Notes: generated by a model not told the origin, from the letters alone. A stretch of 64,000 nucleotides of DNA from Micromonospora sp. WMMD882 (GCF_027497255.1 NZ_CP114903.1:2790001-2854000); one strand, 5' to 3'. Positions 40,842 through 50,722 are shown, numbered from the stretch's first letter. Numbers and translations are program-made.

Positions 40842-42428
40842 TCAGGCGTCGGCGGCCGGGGTGACGCCGGCCGCCGGCGCGACGGCGTCGGCGCGGTGGG
40901 CGCGGATCCGGTGGCCGACGCTGGTCAGGCAGCGGCCGGAGGCCAGATCGAACCGCCAGCCGTGCAACTGGCAGGTGAGCTGGTCACCCTCGACGATGCC
41001 GAACCGGGTCAGGTCCGCCTTCAGGTGCGGGCAGCGCCGCTGCACCACCCAGTCACCGAGGGTGACGTCCTCGGCGTCGCTGCTGCGCTCGTGCTCGTCG
41101 TACCAGCCCTCGGCGTACTGCTGCCGCTCCCGGGACAGGCACTTGAAGAAGGAGTAGACGAACTCGTTGTACTGGCCGATCCGGGCGGCGGAGAAACGGC
41201 AGGAGAGGAAGAGCGAGTTCACCCAGTCCACCTCGCCGGTGTGCAGCAGGTGCTCGACAAGCGTGCGGCCGGTGCGGAAGCGGTACCGGACCTTCTCGTC
41301 CGCGTACGGCCGCACCTCCTTGCCGGGGAAGTCCACCACGATGGATTCCACGCTGTCCCCGTCCTCGGCGACCAGGTCGAAGCGGACCGGGCCGCCGACC
41401 CCCTTGGCCAGGTAGACCGACTCCTCCAGCAGCGGCTCGATGCGCCGCTTCATCTCCTTGAGGACGTCGATCTCCGGGTGCCGCCAACTGGCCTTCTCCG
41501 CCTCGATGACCGGGCGCTTGCGCTCCCGCATCTCCTCCAGGTGGGCGACCTTGCCGGCGAAGAACTCGTCCACCGGCACCGGGTGGCTGGTCTCGCAGCT
41601 CTCCGTGGTCACCTCGGCAACGCTGCCGGGCAGCAGGACGACGCCGTTGGTCCCGCCGACCTTCGCGTACTCGGCGAGGAAGACCGACTGGTCGGGGAAG
41701 ATGTTCCCCTCGTCGCCGTGGATGTCGTTGAACTGCCACAGCTCGTCGTCGAGAAAGCACGGCGGCCCGGCGATCGGGAAGACGTGGTCGGCCTTCAGGT
41801 CGTCGATGTAGCGCCAGGTCCGGTCGAACTGCCGGTCCCGCTTCTGTTTGCCGAACGCGGTCTTGGCGTGCTGCGGCAGCTCGTACACCATCGGGTACCA
41901 GATCGCCCCGGAGAACTGCAACAGGTGGGCGTGCACGTGGCCCAGCTCGGCGAAGACGCTGAGGTCCGTCGGGCGGGCGTCGTTCTGGTTGAGCAGCCGT
42001 ACGCCGTCGTGCTCCACCCAGAGCGCCGAGTCACCGATCGGCCCGTCGGTCGGGCTGGTCAACGACTGGATCATGATCTTCAACCCGCCGTCGAGCTCGT
42101 GCACCTCCTCGTTACGGGTCCGCAGGAAACGGGTGAAGCCCAGCCCGCGCAGCTCGTCCTCCATCTCGGAGGTGGGGAAGGCCGGCAGCAGCACGGTCGC
42201 CCTCTTCGACACGTACCGCTTCAGGTGCGCCGCGTCGAAATGGTCCCGGTGCAGGTGGGAGACGTAGAGGTAGTCGACCTGCCCGAGGGTCTCCCAGTCC
42301 AGCAGCGAGTTGTCGGGAAACGGGAACCAGGAGGCGAAGTACGCCGGATTGACCCAGGGGTCGCAGAGGATGCTGCCCGCGGGCGTGTCGATTCGCATGC
42401 TGGCGTGCCCCGTACCGGTCACTCGCAC
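40842..42428 (-). CDS. Metallo-beta-lactamase-fold hydrolase fused to a Rieske domain
   Basis: 528 residues. N-terminal MBL fold (UlaG-like) with YVSHLHRDHFDAAHL as metal motif. The C-terminal ~100 residues are a Rieske [2Fe-2S] domain with RCPHLKADLTRF and TCQLHGW as the Cys-x-His and Cys-x2-His ligand pairs. This MBL plus Rieske combination is related to CMP-N-acetylneuraminate hydroxylase-like proteins, although there the Rieske part is N-terminal. The substrate here is unknown. I chose GTG 42428 because GAGGGGGA lies seven bases upstream and it gives the compact start VRVTGTGHASMRIDTPAG; a GTG at 42467 is an alternative. It converges on the flavoprotein gene. Confidence 0.85.
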   Translation of the reverse strand: MRVTGTGHASMRIDTPAGSILCDPWVNPAYFASWFPFPDNSLLDWETLGQVDYLYVSHLHRDHFDAAHLKRYVSKRATVLLPAFPTSEMEDELRGLGFTRFLRTRNEEVHELDGGLKIMIQSLTSPTDGPIGDSALWVEHDGVRLLNQNDARPTDLSVFAELGHVHAHLLQFSGAIWYPMVYELPQHAKTAFGKQKRDRQFDRTWRYIDDLKADHVFPIAGPPCFLDDELWQFNDIHGDEGNIFPDQSVFLAEYAKVGGTNGVVLLPGSVAEVTTESCETSHPVPVDEFFAGKVAHLEEMRERKRPVIEAEKASWRHPEIDVLKEMKRRIEPLLEESVYLAKGVGGPVRFDLVAEDGDSVESIVVDFPGKEVRPYADEKVRYRFRTGRTLVEHLLHTGEVDWVNSLFLSCRFSAARIGQYNEFVYSFFKCLSRERQQYAEGWYDEHERSSDAEDVTLGDWVVQRRCPHLKADLTRFGIVEGDQLTCQLHGWRFDLASGRCLTSVGHRIRAHRADAVAPAAGVTPAADA

Positions 42429-42630
42429 CGTGCAGTCCCCCTCGTCGCGACTATCCAGGTCCACGACGAACGCTACCGGAGCGATGGTGGCCGCCGAACC
42501 GCGACGCCGGTACACGCTCACCCGCCGCCACGGCCAGGAACGACGCCCGGGCACGGCCGGGACCCAGCGCCGGGGCCGATACGAGGCGTGCCAGACTAAC
42601 CGGAGATCCGACGCGAGGGAAGGACCGACA

Positions 42631-42852
42631 GTGGCAGGAAGCGAGCCGGTAACGTCGCCAGATCAGCACAAGCCGGGGCACCGCAAAGCCGGCCGGATCG
42701 GCGCGGTCGTCGTCGCGCTGTCGCTGCTGGCGATGATCTGCGGCAACCACGAAGGCAGGGTCGAGGACATCTTCCTGATCGCGGGCGCGGCGCTGCTGCT
42801 GCTGGTCGTCATCGGCGACGTGGTGCTCCGCCGCAACGGCCTGCGTTCCTGA
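42631..42852 (+). CDS. DUF2631-type small membrane protein
   Basis: 73 residues starting at GTG 42631, with GAGGGAAGGA upstream. Two hydrophobic helices are visible (AGRIGAVVVALSLLAMICGN and EDIFLIAGAALLLLVVIGDV) after a polar N-terminus ending in KPGHRKAGR. It matches the pattern of the actinobacterial DUF2631 family (Rv2876 type), which, as I recall, lies in the dxr-rlmN neighbourhood of mycobacteria. That position supports the view that the biosynthetic cluster lies within a conserved block. The function is unknown. Confidence 0.75.
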   Translation: MAGSEPVTSPDQHKPGHRKAGRIGAVVVALSLLAMICGNHEGRVEDIFLIAGAALLLLVVIGDVVLRRNGLRS

Positions 42853-42890
42853 CCGGGCCGCCCGGCGCGGACCCACCGACCGGACAGACG

Positions 42891-42926
42891 CCGAGGGCCC
42901 GCTCCCGTCCGGGAGCGGGCCCTCGG
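42891..42926. terminator. Perfect 16-bp hairpin, bidirectional terminator
   Basis: CCGAGGGCCCGCTCCC (42891-42906), a 4-base loop, and the exact complement (42911-42926). It lies between the converging DUF2631 gene (stop 42852) and the DivIVA-like gene (stop 42937). Confidence 0.9.
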
Positions 42927-42936
42927 CCGTGTCACG

Positions 42937-44301
42937 TCAGCGGCCGAACAGGATGTCCTGCACGTCCTTGAGCGCCGCGTCGACCTCGGCCTCGAAGTAG
43001 CCCCCGGGGACCAGCGGAAAGCGCACAGTGTCCAGGTCCTTCGGGTTGACCGGCATCGGCCCCCGACCGGACATGCCGCCGAGCAGACTGTCGAAGAACC
43101 GGTCCACCTGGTCCGGGTCGTAGCCGCTGCCGAACCTGCGTACCTGGAAACCGCGTCGGATCTGGTCCACCCGGTGCAGGTCGCTGCCGGGCGGGCCGGC
43201 CATCGGCGGAGCGGCCGTCGGCAGGCCAGCCGGCGGCGGGCCGACCGGTTGAGGGGGTAGCGCCGGCGGCATCCCGGGCGGCGGCCCGGCGATCGGCGGC
43301 GGCCCGGCGATCGGCGGCGGCCCGGCCGGGCCACGTCCACGCAGGTCACGGTCGGGCATCCGGATCTCGGCGGTCATGTCGGCGCGCCCGTGCCTACCGG
43401 CCTCGAACCCGTCGAACCGGTCGTCCGGGCCTGGTCCGCCCCCCGGTCCCGGAGGCAGCCCCCGGGGCGGCGGGCCGCCGGGGCCGAGTGGCGGAGCGGC
43501 ATGACCACGCGGACCGTCGTAACCGCCCCGAGGCGGCGGACCGTCGTAACCACCGCGGGGCGGCGGGCCGCCGTCGTGACCGCCCGGGAAGGCGCCGGTG
43601 GGTTCCTCGTACCGGCCGTACCGGTCGGGAGGTCCTCCCACCTGGTTGGGCATCGCTCGGGACGGCATCGGCATGCCTCGCTCGTCCCGCATCGGCGGCC
43701 CCATCCTGCCGGGCGGCCCCATCCGATCCGGCGGACCCATGTGGCTCGGGGGACCCATCTGATCCGGCGGACCCATCCGGTCGGGCGGACCGAACCGGTC
43801 GGGCGGACCCATCCGGTCCGGCGGACCCATCCGGTCGGGCGGACCGAACCGGTCGGGCGGACCCATCCGGTCCGGCGGACCCATCCGGTCGGGCGGACCG
43901 AACCGGTCGGGCGGACCCATCCGGTCCGGCGACCCCATCCGCTCCGGCGGACCCATCCGATCCGGCGGGCCCAGACGGTCAGGGGGCGGGAGGCGGTCGG
44001 GCGGGCCCGTCCGGTCACCGGCACGGGGAGCTCCGCTGCGGGCGGGGAGGGGGCCGCCCCGCTCCTCCAACTCGGCGAGCTGCCGCTCCACCCGGTCCAG
44101 GTGCAGGTCGACCTGCCACTCGTCGTACCCGTTGAAGCGGACCCGGAAGACGACGTCGTGGACCTCCTCGGCGGCCACGGGCGCGCCGATCGGCTCACCG
44201 GCGAGGGTCGCCTCGACCCGGTCCAGGAAGGTGTCCACCTCGTCGACCTTGTAGCCCCGGCGGAGCGCCTTTCGCCGGAAACGCTGACCCTGACTCGCCA
44301 C
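42937..44301 (-). CDS. DivIVA-domain protein with long GPPDRM/F repeat linker
   Basis: 454 residues in three parts. Residues ~1-85 contain a DivIVA-like motif (FRRKALRRGYKVDEVDTFLDRVEATL) and a Glu-rich helix. Residues ~100-365 are a Pro/Gly-rich, probably disordered linker whose first half is a tandem GPPDRM/GPPDRF hexapeptide repeat. Residues ~370-454 hold a second DivIVA-type motif (IRRGFQVRRFGSGYDPDQVDRFFDSLL). Actinobacterial DivIVA-motif proteins act in polar growth and septum placement, but this family lacks the long coiled coil of Wag31, so the role is open. It ends at a strong terminator and starts 32 bases downstream of the rlmN stop. Confidence 0.8.
   Translation of the reverse strand: MASQGQRFRRKALRRGYKVDEVDTFLDRVEATLAGEPIGAPVAAEEVHDVVFRVRFNGYDEWQVDLHLDRVERQLAELEERGGPLPARSGAPRAGDRTGPPDRLPPPDRLGPPDRMGPPERMGSPDRMGPPDRFGPPDRMGPPDRMGPPDRFGPPDRMGPPDRMGPPDRFGPPDRMGPPDQMGPPSHMGPPDRMGPPGRMGPPMRDERGMPMPSRAMPNQVGGPPDRYGRYEEPTGAFPGGHDGGPPPRGGYDGPPPRGGYDGPRGHAAPPLGPGGPPPRGLPPGPGGGPGPDDRFDGFEAGRHGRADMTAEIRMPDRDLRGRGPAGPPPIAGPPPIAGPPPGMPPALPPQPVGPPPAGLPTAAPPMAGPPGSDLHRVDQIRRGFQVRRFGSGYDPDQVDRFFDSLLGGMSGRGPMPVNPKDLDTVRFPLVPGGYFEAEVDAALKDVQDILFGR
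43767..43929. repeat. 54-bp tandem repeat within the DivIVA-like gene
   Basis: Three consecutive near-identical 54-bp units, each encoding three hexapeptides (GPPDRM, GPPDRM, GPPDRF). The marker CGAACC recurs at 43791, 43845 and 43899, exactly 54 bases apart. Less exact 18-bp units extend the array to about 43694-44000. Being a multiple of three, length changes would keep the frame. Confidence 0.9.
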
Positions 44302-44332
44302 TATGTCTCCTGGTTCAGTTCGCTACGCTCCG

Positions 44333-45484
44333 TCATGCCGGCGCTCCCTCCGGCACGTCCCGGTCCTTCTCCCCAGAGGCGGCCAACTGCCCGCACGCGC
44401 CGTCGATCTCCCGACCGCGGGTGTCCCGGACGGTGGTGGAGACCCCGGCGGCACGCAACCGCCTGACGAACTCCCGCTCGACCGGCTTCGGACTGGCGTC
44501 CCACCGGCTGCCGGGGGTCGGGTTGAGCGGGATGAGGTTCACGTGCGCCAGTCTGCCGGCCAGCAGCCGGCCGAGCAGGTCGGCCCGCCAGGGCTGGTCG
44601 TTGACGTCCTTGATCATCGCGTACTCGATCGACACCCGACGCCCCGTCCGGGCCGCGTAGTCCCATGCGGCGTCCAGCACCTCGGCGACCTTCCACCGCT
44701 GGTTCACCGGAACGAGCTCGTCGCGCAGCTCATCATCGGGGGCGTGCAGGGAGAGCGCAAGGGTCACGGAGAGGTCCTCGCCGGCCAGCTTCCTGATCGC
44801 CGGCACCAGACCGACAGTGGAGACGGTGACGTGCCGCTGGGAGAGCCCCAGCCCCTCGGGAGCGGGCGACGTCAGCCGGCGGACCGCCGCGATCACCCGG
44901 GCGTAGTTGGCCAGCGGCTCGCCCATGCCCATGAAGACCACGTGCGACAGGCGGGGCGGTGAGCCGGCCACCGCGCCGGAGGCCGCCACCCCGGCCAGGT
45001 AGACGGCCTGGTCGACGATCTCGGCGGTGGAGAGGTTACGGGTCAGCCCGGCCTGGCCGGTGGCGCAGAACGGGCAGGCCATGCCGCAGCCGGCCTGGCT
45101 GGAGATGCAGACGGTGACCCGGTCCGGATAGCCCATCAACACGCTCTCCACCAGGGAGCCGTCGTGCAGCCGCCAGAGCGCCTTGCGGGTGGCGCCGTCG
45201 TCGCAGGCCAGCTCGCGGACCGGGGTGAGCAGCTTCGGCAGCAGCGTGCCGGCGAGCCGCTCCCGCGCGGCGGCGGGCAGGTCGGTCATCTGCGCGGGAT
45301 CGCGGACCAGCCGCCCGAAGTAGTGGGTGGACATCTGCCGGGCGCGGAACGCCGGCTCCCCCAACTCGGTGACGGCGGCCTGCCGCTGCGGCAGGTCGAG
45401 GTCGGCGAGGTGTCGGGGCGGCATCGCGGCCCGGCGGGCGGTGGCGGCGTCCGGATCGACCGGAATCATGGGCAGGCTCGTCAT
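44333..45484 (-). CDS. rlmN: 23S rRNA (adenine-2503-C2) / tRNA methyltransferase
   Basis: 383 residues, radical-SAM methyltransferase RlmN. The [4Fe-4S] cysteines are Cys133, Cys137 and Cys140 in [18 protein letters not shown] binds SAM; and the second catalytic Cys is in [15 protein letters not shown] near the C-terminus. It methylates A2503 of 23S rRNA and A37 of some tRNAs. Cfr-type resistance is not indicated; the context is the housekeeping frr-cdsA-rlmN order. The start is ATG 45484. Confidence 0.96.
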   Translation of the reverse strand: MTSLPMIPVDPDAATARRAAMPPRHLADLDLPQRQAAVTELGEPAFRARQMSTHYFGRLVRDPAQMTDLPAAARERLAGTLLPKLLTPVRELACDDGATRKALWRLHDGSLVESVLMGYPDRVTVCISSQAGCGMACPFCATGQAGLTRNLSTAEIVDQAVYLAGVAASGAVAGSPPRLSHVVFMGMGEPLANYARVIAAVRRLTSPAPEGLGLSQRHVTVSTVGLVPAIRKLAGEDLSVTLALSLHAPDDELRDELVPVNQRWKVAEVLDAAWDYAARTGRRVSIEYAMIKDVNDQPWRADLLGRLLAGRLAHVNLIPLNPTPGSRWDASPKPVEREFVRRLRAAGVSTTVRDTRGREIDGACGQLAASGEKDRDVPEGAPA

Positions 45485-45588
45485 GGCCTGTCCAGTCTTC
45501 CACGCCGACGCCGCACCCGGCCCGTCCGGCGGGCCCGGAAGCGCTCCCGAGCCGCCGACCAGCCCGCCCGGACGCCGTGATCCATGCC

Positions 45589-46890
45589 TCAGCCCACCAC
45601 CGGCGCGAACACCGCGAGCAGGAGATACGCGGTGGGGACCGCGAAGAGGATCGAGTCCAGTCGGTCCATCAGCCCACCGTGCCCGGGCAGCAGGTTGCTC
45701 ATGTCCTTGATGCCGAGATCACGCTTGATCATCGACTCGCCGAGATCGCCGAGGACCGCCGCCACCGAGACCGCCACCCCGAACAGCGCGCCCCACCACG
45801 GGGCCACGTCGAAGAGCAGCCAGAGCAGCAACGCGCTGCCCGACGCCGCCGCGACGACCGACCCGACGAAGCCCTCCCAGGACTTCTTCGGGCTGATCGT
45901 GGGAGCCATCGCGTGCCTGCCGAAATTCGCGCCGGCGGCATACCCGCCGGTGTCGGAGAGCACCACCGCGACCAACGTCACCAGCACCCGCAGGTGACCG
46001 TCCCCGGGGGCCGCCGCCAGCAGCGCCGCGAAACCGGCCAGGAACGGCACGTAGACCGCGATGAGCATGGCGGCGACCAGGTCCCGGCCGAGGTTGGTCA
46101 GGCCGTCGGCCAGCCGCCAGAGCGCCGTTGCCCCGAGGGTGACCAGCAGGCCCAGCATCAACGCGTCCGGGCCGGAGAACCAGGCCACCCCGACGGTGAT
46201 CACGCCACCGGCGATCAGGGGCGTCATCGGCGAATGAGCGTCGGCCCGGCGTACCGCGCGGACCATCTCCCCGATGCCGATCGCCACCGCCCCCGCCAGC
46301 ACGACCAGGAACGCCTCCAGGACGAAGAACAGCGACCCGACGATCAGCCCGCCGAGCGCGAGCCCCACCGCGATGGCGGCCGGCAGGTTGCGCCCGGCCC
46401 GGCTGGGCCGGCCGTGACCGGCCGAGGATCCTCCGCCGCGTACCGGTCGGCGTCGCCCGTGCCAGCGCCCCGGCGGACGCGTCGGCTCCGGCTCGCCGAC
46501 CTCCGGCGACAGGCCGGCCCCGACGGGCCGCGCGCCGCCCTCGACGGGGTACGGGTCGGAGCCGACGGGGTACGGATCGGTCCCGGCCGGACGAGGGTCG
46601 ACCCCGACGGGTTGCGGGACGGTCGGAGGCGGATCGCTGTCGGCCGGTGACACCGGGTCGGCCCAGGCCCGCTCGAAGTCCGGGTGACCCGGGACGAGGG
46701 TCGGCTGGTCGTCCGGGGTGTCGTCGTACCGCTGCGGTGACCAGGTGGTGGTCGACTGGTCGGCGTACGCGTGCCGGACCCGCCCGCCGGGCTCCAGCTC
46801 GCGGTCCGGCCACGGGAGGCCGGCGGGGAGGGCCGCCGTGCGGTCCCGCCCACGCGGTTCGATGCTGCCGTAGGGGTCGAGGTGGGACAT
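45589..46890 (-). CDS. cdsA: Phosphatidate cytidylyltransferase
   Basis: 433 residues. The C-terminal ~270 residues are an eight-helix membrane CDP-diglyceride synthase with the family signature spread over [29 protein letters not shown] and [14 protein letters not shown]. The N-terminal ~165 residues are a long polar Pro/Asp-rich extension (repeated [16 protein letters not shown]), longer than in most bacteria but usual in this lineage as far as I recall. It makes CDP-diacylglycerol for phospholipid synthesis. The ATG at 46890 has a poor binding site and the true start could be further in. It lies 104 bases upstream of rlmN on the same strand. Confidence 0.93.
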   Translation of the reverse strand: MSHLDPYGSIEPRGRDRTAALPAGLPWPDRELEPGGRVRHAYADQSTTTWSPQRYDDTPDDQPTLVPGHPDFERAWADPVSPADSDPPPTVPQPVGVDPRPAGTDPYPVGSDPYPVEGGARPVGAGLSPEVGEPEPTRPPGRWHGRRRPVRGGGSSAGHGRPSRAGRNLPAAIAVGLALGGLIVGSLFFVLEAFLVVLAGAVAIGIGEMVRAVRRADAHSPMTPLIAGGVITVGVAWFSGPDALMLGLLVTLGATALWRLADGLTNLGRDLVAAMLIAVYVPFLAGFAALLAAAPGDGHLRVLVTLVAVVLSDTGGYAAGANFGRHAMAPTISPKKSWEGFVGSVVAAASGSALLLWLLFDVAPWWGALFGVAVSVAAVLGDLGESMIKRDLGIKDMSNLLPGHGGLMDRLDSILFAVPTAYLLLAVFAPVVG

Positions 46891-47330
46891 CACGCGCCGA
46901 GCGGGTGCGACGCGATTTCCACCAGATGACGCAAGACCAAGACCATCCCCTGCACGCGACTGTTGTCCGTCCGGTTCGCCCGCCCGACGGCGGGGAGACT
47001 CCCACTGTTCACGGTGCGGTAGTGCGAATCGAGCCGAGCCTACTGCACGTGCTGGCCGCGCACGTCCGCAGACGATGCCGCCCGCGCTCCCGGCGCGCCC
47101 TCCCCCGCCGAACCATCGGCGACACCACCCGGCGGCGACCCGGGACGGGTCCCGGTCGCCGAGCGGCTCGGGATCGACGCCGACCGGTGGGCCGGACCTG
47201 GTGCGCCCGGCCGGGACAGGCCGGGCGCACCGGCCGGACAGGCGACGGCACCGGTGCCCGACCGCCGGTAGGGCGGACGGCACACCGGTGCCGGACGCGC
47301 GGATCGCCGACGGCTCGCCGGCGGGCCCGC
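46891..47330. other. 440-base gap between frr and cdsA
   Basis: There is no credible gene: open frames here are Arg/Pro-rich and lack binding sites. It contains the hairpin after frr (47198-47233), two GGCACCGGTGCC-like palindromes (47248-47290), and the unseen cdsA promoter. The stretch 46905-46965 is less G/C-rich than its surroundings and is the likeliest promoter location. Confidence 0.5.
47198..47233 (-). terminator. Hairpin downstream of frr
   Basis: GTGCGCCCGGCC (47201-47212) pairs exactly with GGCCGGGCGCAC (47219-47230) around a 6-base loop, and the stem extends by three further pairs, one of them a wobble. It lies about 100 bases beyond the frr stop and probably ends the pyrH-frr transcript or attenuates cdsA. 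Confidence 0.7.
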
Positions 47331-47888
47331 TCAGACTTCGAGCAGCTCGGTCTCCTTGTGCTTGACCAGCTCGTCGACGGCGGCGACGTACCGCTGGGTC
47401 AGGTCGTCGAGCTCCTTCTCGGCGCGCCGGCCGTCGTCCTCGCCGGCCTCGCCGTCCTTGACGATCCGGTCCAGCTCCTCCTTGCCGCGGCGGCGGACGT
47501 TGCGGATCGCCACCTTGGCCTCCTCGCCCTTCTGCCGGGCCACCTTGATCATGTCGCGGCGGCGCTCCTCGGTCATCGGGGGGAGCACGATCCGGAGCTG
47601 GTTGCCCTCGTTGTTGGGGTTGACGCCCAGGTCGGAATCCCGGATCGCCTTCTCCATGGCGGCGAGCTGCGAGTTGTCGTACGGCTTGATGATCGCCATC
47701 CGCGGCTCCGGAACGCCGACCGAGGCCATCTGGGTCAGCGGCGTGGGGGTGCCGTAGTAGTCGATGATGACCTTGGAGAACATGGCCGGAGTGGCGCGAC
47801 CGGTACGGATCGCGCCGAACTCCTCCTTGGCGTGCTCGACCGCCCGTTCCATCTTCTCCTCGGCCTCGAGGAGGGTGTCGTCGATCAC
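47331..47888 (-). CDS. frr: Ribosome recycling factor
   Basis: 185 residues, the exact family length. The opening [27 protein letters not shown], the central [18 protein letters not shown] and the terminal [10 protein letters not shown] are diagnostic. With EF-G it splits post-termination ribosomes. The start is GTG 47888, 58 bases after the pyrH stop, in the conserved pyrH-frr pair. Confidence 0.97.
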   Translation of the reverse strand: MIDDTLLEAEEKMERAVEHAKEEFGAIRTGRATPAMFSKVIIDYYGTPTPLTQMASVGVPEPRMAIIKPYDNSQLAAMEKAIRDSDLGVNPNNEGNQLRIVLPPMTEERRRDMIKVARQKGEEAKVAIRNVRRRGKEELDRIVKDGEAGEDDGRRAEKELDDLTQRYVAAVDELVKHKETELLEV

Positions 47889-47946
47889 CGGTCCCCTCGC
47901 CTCCTTCTCTGCTTCGTCGTGGTGTGTGCTGTCGGCTCGCCGGTGG

Positions 47947-48714
47947 TCAGGCGGTGATCAGGGTGCCGATCCGCTCACCGGCCACCGCGCGGATGATGGT
48001 GTCCTCACCCTGGGCGCCGAAAACCAGCATCGGCAGGCCGTTCTCCATGCAGAGGCTGAACGCGGCGGCGTCCGCCACCCGGAGGTTACGGCGCAGCGCC
48101 TCGGAGAAGGTGATCGAGTCGATCTTACTGGCGGTGGGGTCGACGTTCGGGTCGGCGGTGTAGACCCCGTCCACCCCGTTCTTGCTCATCAGCACCACGT
48201 CGGCGCGGATCTCCAGGGCCCGCTGGGCGGCCACCGTGTCGGTGGAGAAGTACGGCATGCCGGCGCCCGCCCCGAAGATGACCACGCGGCCCTTCTCCAG
48301 GTGCCGGATGGCGCGCAGCGGGATGTACGGCTCGGCGACCTGGGCCATCGTGATCGCGCTCTGCACCCGCGTCTCGATGCCCTCGTTCTCCAGGAAGTCC
48401 TGGAGCGCCAGGCAGTTCATCACGGTGCCGAGCATGCCCATGTAGTCGGCCCGGGCGCGATCCATGCCACGCTTCTGCAACTCCGCGCCACGGAAGAAGT
48501 TACCGCCCCCCACCACCACGGAGACCTGCACGCCGCGGCGGACCACGGTGGCGATCTGCCGGGCGATGGCCTGCACGACGTCCGGGTCGACGCCGATCGC
48601 GCCACCGCCGAAGACCTCACCGGAGAGCTTCAGCACGACCCGGCGGGCCCGACCGGGCGGCGGCGCCGTCGGGTCTTCCACTGCCAGCGTCCGGTCATCC
48701 ACAATCTGCGTCAT
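47947..48714 (-). CDS. pyrH: UMP kinase
   Basis: 255 residues, amino-acid-kinase fold UMP kinase: [44 protein letters not shown] and [12 protein letters not shown]. It phosphorylates UMP to UDP and is normally UTP-inhibited. The ATG at 48714 has GGCGGGGCGG just upstream. An N-terminal extension of about 25 residues precedes the kinase core, as in other actinobacteria. Confidence 0.97.
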   Translation of the reverse strand: MTQIVDDRTLAVEDPTAPPPGRARRVVLKLSGEVFGGGAIGVDPDVVQAIARQIATVVRRGVQVSVVVGGGNFFRGAELQKRGMDRARADYMGMLGTVMNCLALQDFLENEGIETRVQSAITMAQVAEPYIPLRAIRHLEKGRVVIFGAGAGMPYFSTDTVAAQRALEIRADVVLMSKNGVDGVYTADPNVDPTASKIDSITFSEALRRNLRVADAAAFSLCMENGLPMLVFGAQGEDTIIRAVAGERIGTLITA

Positions 48715-48783
48715 CCGCCCCGCCTTCCCTCGCACACGTCGTCTACGTGGCGTCCTGCGTCCCTGCCGAGGTTGACCCTATGT

Positions 48784-48830
48784 GACGAGGAGGCCGCGGT
48801 GCCTGTCACGTACACCTGCGACCTCCTCCT
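48784..48830 (-). terminator. Imperfect hairpin between tsf and pyrH
   Basis: GAGGAGG near 48787 pairs with CCTCCTC near 48823, with an inner GCGGTG/CACC-GC stem and a short internal mismatch. It lies 40-90 bases beyond the tsf stop. It may act as a partial terminator that sets the tsf to pyrH expression ratio. Confidence 0.45.
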
Positions 48831-48872
48831 CGACGTTCCTGGTCACCGGGCGACGTCACGCCCGGTCACCGC

Positions 48873-49700
48873 TCAGGCCTGGCCGACCTCGAACCGCAGG
48901 AAGCGGGTGACCTCGATGCCGGCCTCGGACAGCACCTGCTTGACCGTCTTCTTGTTGTCCGCGACCGACGCCTGCTCGACCAGGACGTAGTCCTTGAAGA
49001 AGGCGTTGACCCGGCCCTCGACGATCTTCGGCAGCGCCGCCTCGGGCTTGTTCTCCTCCCGGGCGGTCTGCTCGGCGATGCGGCGCTCGGACTCGACGAC
49101 GTCGGCCGGCACCTCGTCCCGGGTGAGGTACTTCGGGCGCATCGCGGCGATCTGCATGGCGACGCCACGGGCGTCGGCGTCCCCGGCCTCGTCGGTCCTG
49201 CCGGCGTACTCCACCAGCACGCCGACGGCGGGCGGCAGGTCCTGGCTCTTGCGGTGCAGGTAGACCGCGACGGCGCCGTCGAGCTTGGCGAAGCGGTTCA
49301 GCACCAGCTTCTCACCGATCTTGGCGGACTGCTCCTGGACCAGGTCGGCGACGGTCTTGCCGTCGATGGTGCTGGCCAGCAGCTCCTCGGCGGTGCCGAC
49401 CCCGCTGCGCTCGCCGTGCTCGACGAGCTGCTGGGCGAGGGCGATGAAGGCGTCGTTCTTGGCGACGAAGTCGGTCTCGCAGTTCAGCTCCAGCAGCGCC
49501 TTGCCGGAATGGGCCACCAGACCGTTGGCGGCGGTCCGGCCGGCCCGCTTGCCGACGTCCTTGGCGCCCTTGACGCGCAGGATCTCGATGGCCTTGTCGA
49601 AGTCGCCCTCGGCCTCGGTCAGCGCCTTCTTGGAGTCCATCATGCCGGCGCCGGTGAGGTCGCGGAGCTTCTTGACGTCCGCGGCGGTGAAGTTGGACAT
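48873..49700 (-). CDS. tsf: Elongation factor Ts
   Basis: 275 residues; [27 protein letters not shown] is the family N-terminus, and [10 protein letters not shown] and FRFEVGQ-like FLRFEVGQA are further landmarks. It exchanges GDP for GTP on EF-Tu. The ATG at 49700 has GAAGAGAGAG upstream. It follows rpsB after a 161-base gap containing a strong hairpin. Confidence 0.97.
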   Translation of the reverse strand: MSNFTAADVKKLRDLTGAGMMDSKKALTEAEGDFDKAIEILRVKGAKDVGKRAGRTAANGLVAHSGKALLELNCETDFVAKNDAFIALAQQLVEHGERSGVGTAEELLASTIDGKTVADLVQEQSAKIGEKLVLNRFAKLDGAVAVYLHRKSQDLPPAVGVLVEYAGRTDEAGDADARGVAMQIAAMRPKYLTRDEVPADVVESERRIAEQTAREENKPEAALPKIVEGRVNAFFKDYVLVEQASVADNKKTVKQVLSEAGIEVTRFLRFEVGQA

Positions 49701-49810
49701 GGCTCTCTCTTCGGTGTTGAGGCTCGGTGGGATGGTCTGTGCGGTGCCGGTCACCCGGAGCCGGTGACGCCGGTCGGCGTCGCAGGTGGGCACGGCCCTG
49801 GCCGGCGATC

Positions 49811-49856
49811 CCGTCGTCTCCCGTCGGCCGGCGGACCGGCCGGCGGGAGACGACGG
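49811..49856 (-). terminator. 21-bp hairpin between rpsB and tsf
   Basis: Arms 49811-49831 and 49836-49856 pair over 21 positions with a single G-T type mismatch and a 4-base loop. It begins 6 bases after the rpsB stop. This is a conspicuous attenuator or processing site between the two co-directional translation genes. Confidence 0.85.
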
Positions 49857-49861
49857 CGCGG

Positions 49862-50722
49862 TCACTCGGCGGCGGCGGTCGCCGGCTGCTGCTCGGCCTT
49901 GGGCTCCTCGGCCTTGGGCTCCTCGTCGGCCTTCTTCGGCTCCTCGAGCAGCTCGCGCTCCCACTCGGGCAGCGGCTCGTCGGCGCCGACCTGGCCCGCC
50001 TCGGGCTTCTCGTCGGCGCCCCGGCGGCGGCCGGAACGGGCGATCAGACCGTCGGCGACGGCGGCGGCCACGACCTTGGTCAGCAGCTCGGCCGAGCGGA
50101 TCGCGTCGTCGTTGCCCGGGATCGGGAAGTCGACCTCGTCCGGGTCGCAGTTGGTGTCCAGCACCGCGATGACCGGGATGTTCAGCTTCCGCGCCTCGTC
50201 GACGGCGATGTGCTCCTTCTTGGTGTCGACGATCCAGACCGCGGCCGGGAGCTTCTGCATGTCCCGCAGACCACCGAGGGTCTTGGTGAGCTTGATCTTC
50301 TCGCGGGAGAGCTGGAGGGTCTCCTTCTTGGTGTACCCGGCGGCGGTGCCGCTCAGGTCACCCAGGGCCTCGAGCTCCTTCATCCGCTGGAGCCGCTTGT
50401 ACACGGTCTGGAAGTTGGTCAGCATGCCGCCGAGCCAGCGGTGGTTGACGTACGGCTGGCCGACCCGGGTCGCCTGCTCGGCGATGGCCTCCTGGGCCTG
50501 CTTCTTGGTGCCGACGAACAGGATGCTGCCGCCCTCGGCGACGGTGTTGCGCACGAAGTCGTACGCCTTCTCGATGTAGTCGAGCGTCTGGCGCAGGTCG
50601 ATGATGTAGATGCCGTTGCGCTCCGTCATGATGAAGCGCTTCATCTTGGGGTTCCAGCGCCGGGTCTGGTGTCCGAAGTGGACACCGCTTTCCAGCAGCT
50701 GACGCATGGTCACGACGGCCAT
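49862..50722 (-). CDS. rpsB: 30S ribosomal protein S2
   Basis: 286 residues: [28 protein letters not shown], then GVHFGHQ and [10 protein letters not shown] are S2 landmarks. The C-terminal ~45 residues are an acidic Glu/Lys/Ala-rich tail ([20 protein letters not shown]), a common actinobacterial extension. The ATG at 50722 has GAGGAG nine bases upstream. It starts the rpsB-tsf unit. Confidence 0.97.
   Translation of the reverse strand: MAVVTMRQLLESGVHFGHQTRRWNPKMKRFIMTERNGIYIIDLRQTLDYIEKAYDFVRNTVAEGGSILFVGTKKQAQEAIAEQATRVGQPYVNHRWLGGMLTNFQTVYKRLQRMKELEALGDLSGTAAGYTKKETLQLSREKIKLTKTLGGLRDMQKLPAAVWIVDTKKEHIAVDEARKLNIPVIAVLDTNCDPDEVDFPIPGNDDAIRSAELLTKVVAAAVADGLIARSGRRRGADEKPEAGQVGADEPLPEWERELLEEPKKADEEPKAEEPKAEQQPATAAAE

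Noticed and set aside
43767..43929. CRISPR array
   Set aside because: The units are contiguous, in frame and coding, without spacers.
44333..45484. Cfr-type resistance methyltransferase
   Set aside because: The gene has the RlmN motifs and sits in the conserved frr-cdsA-rlmN order.
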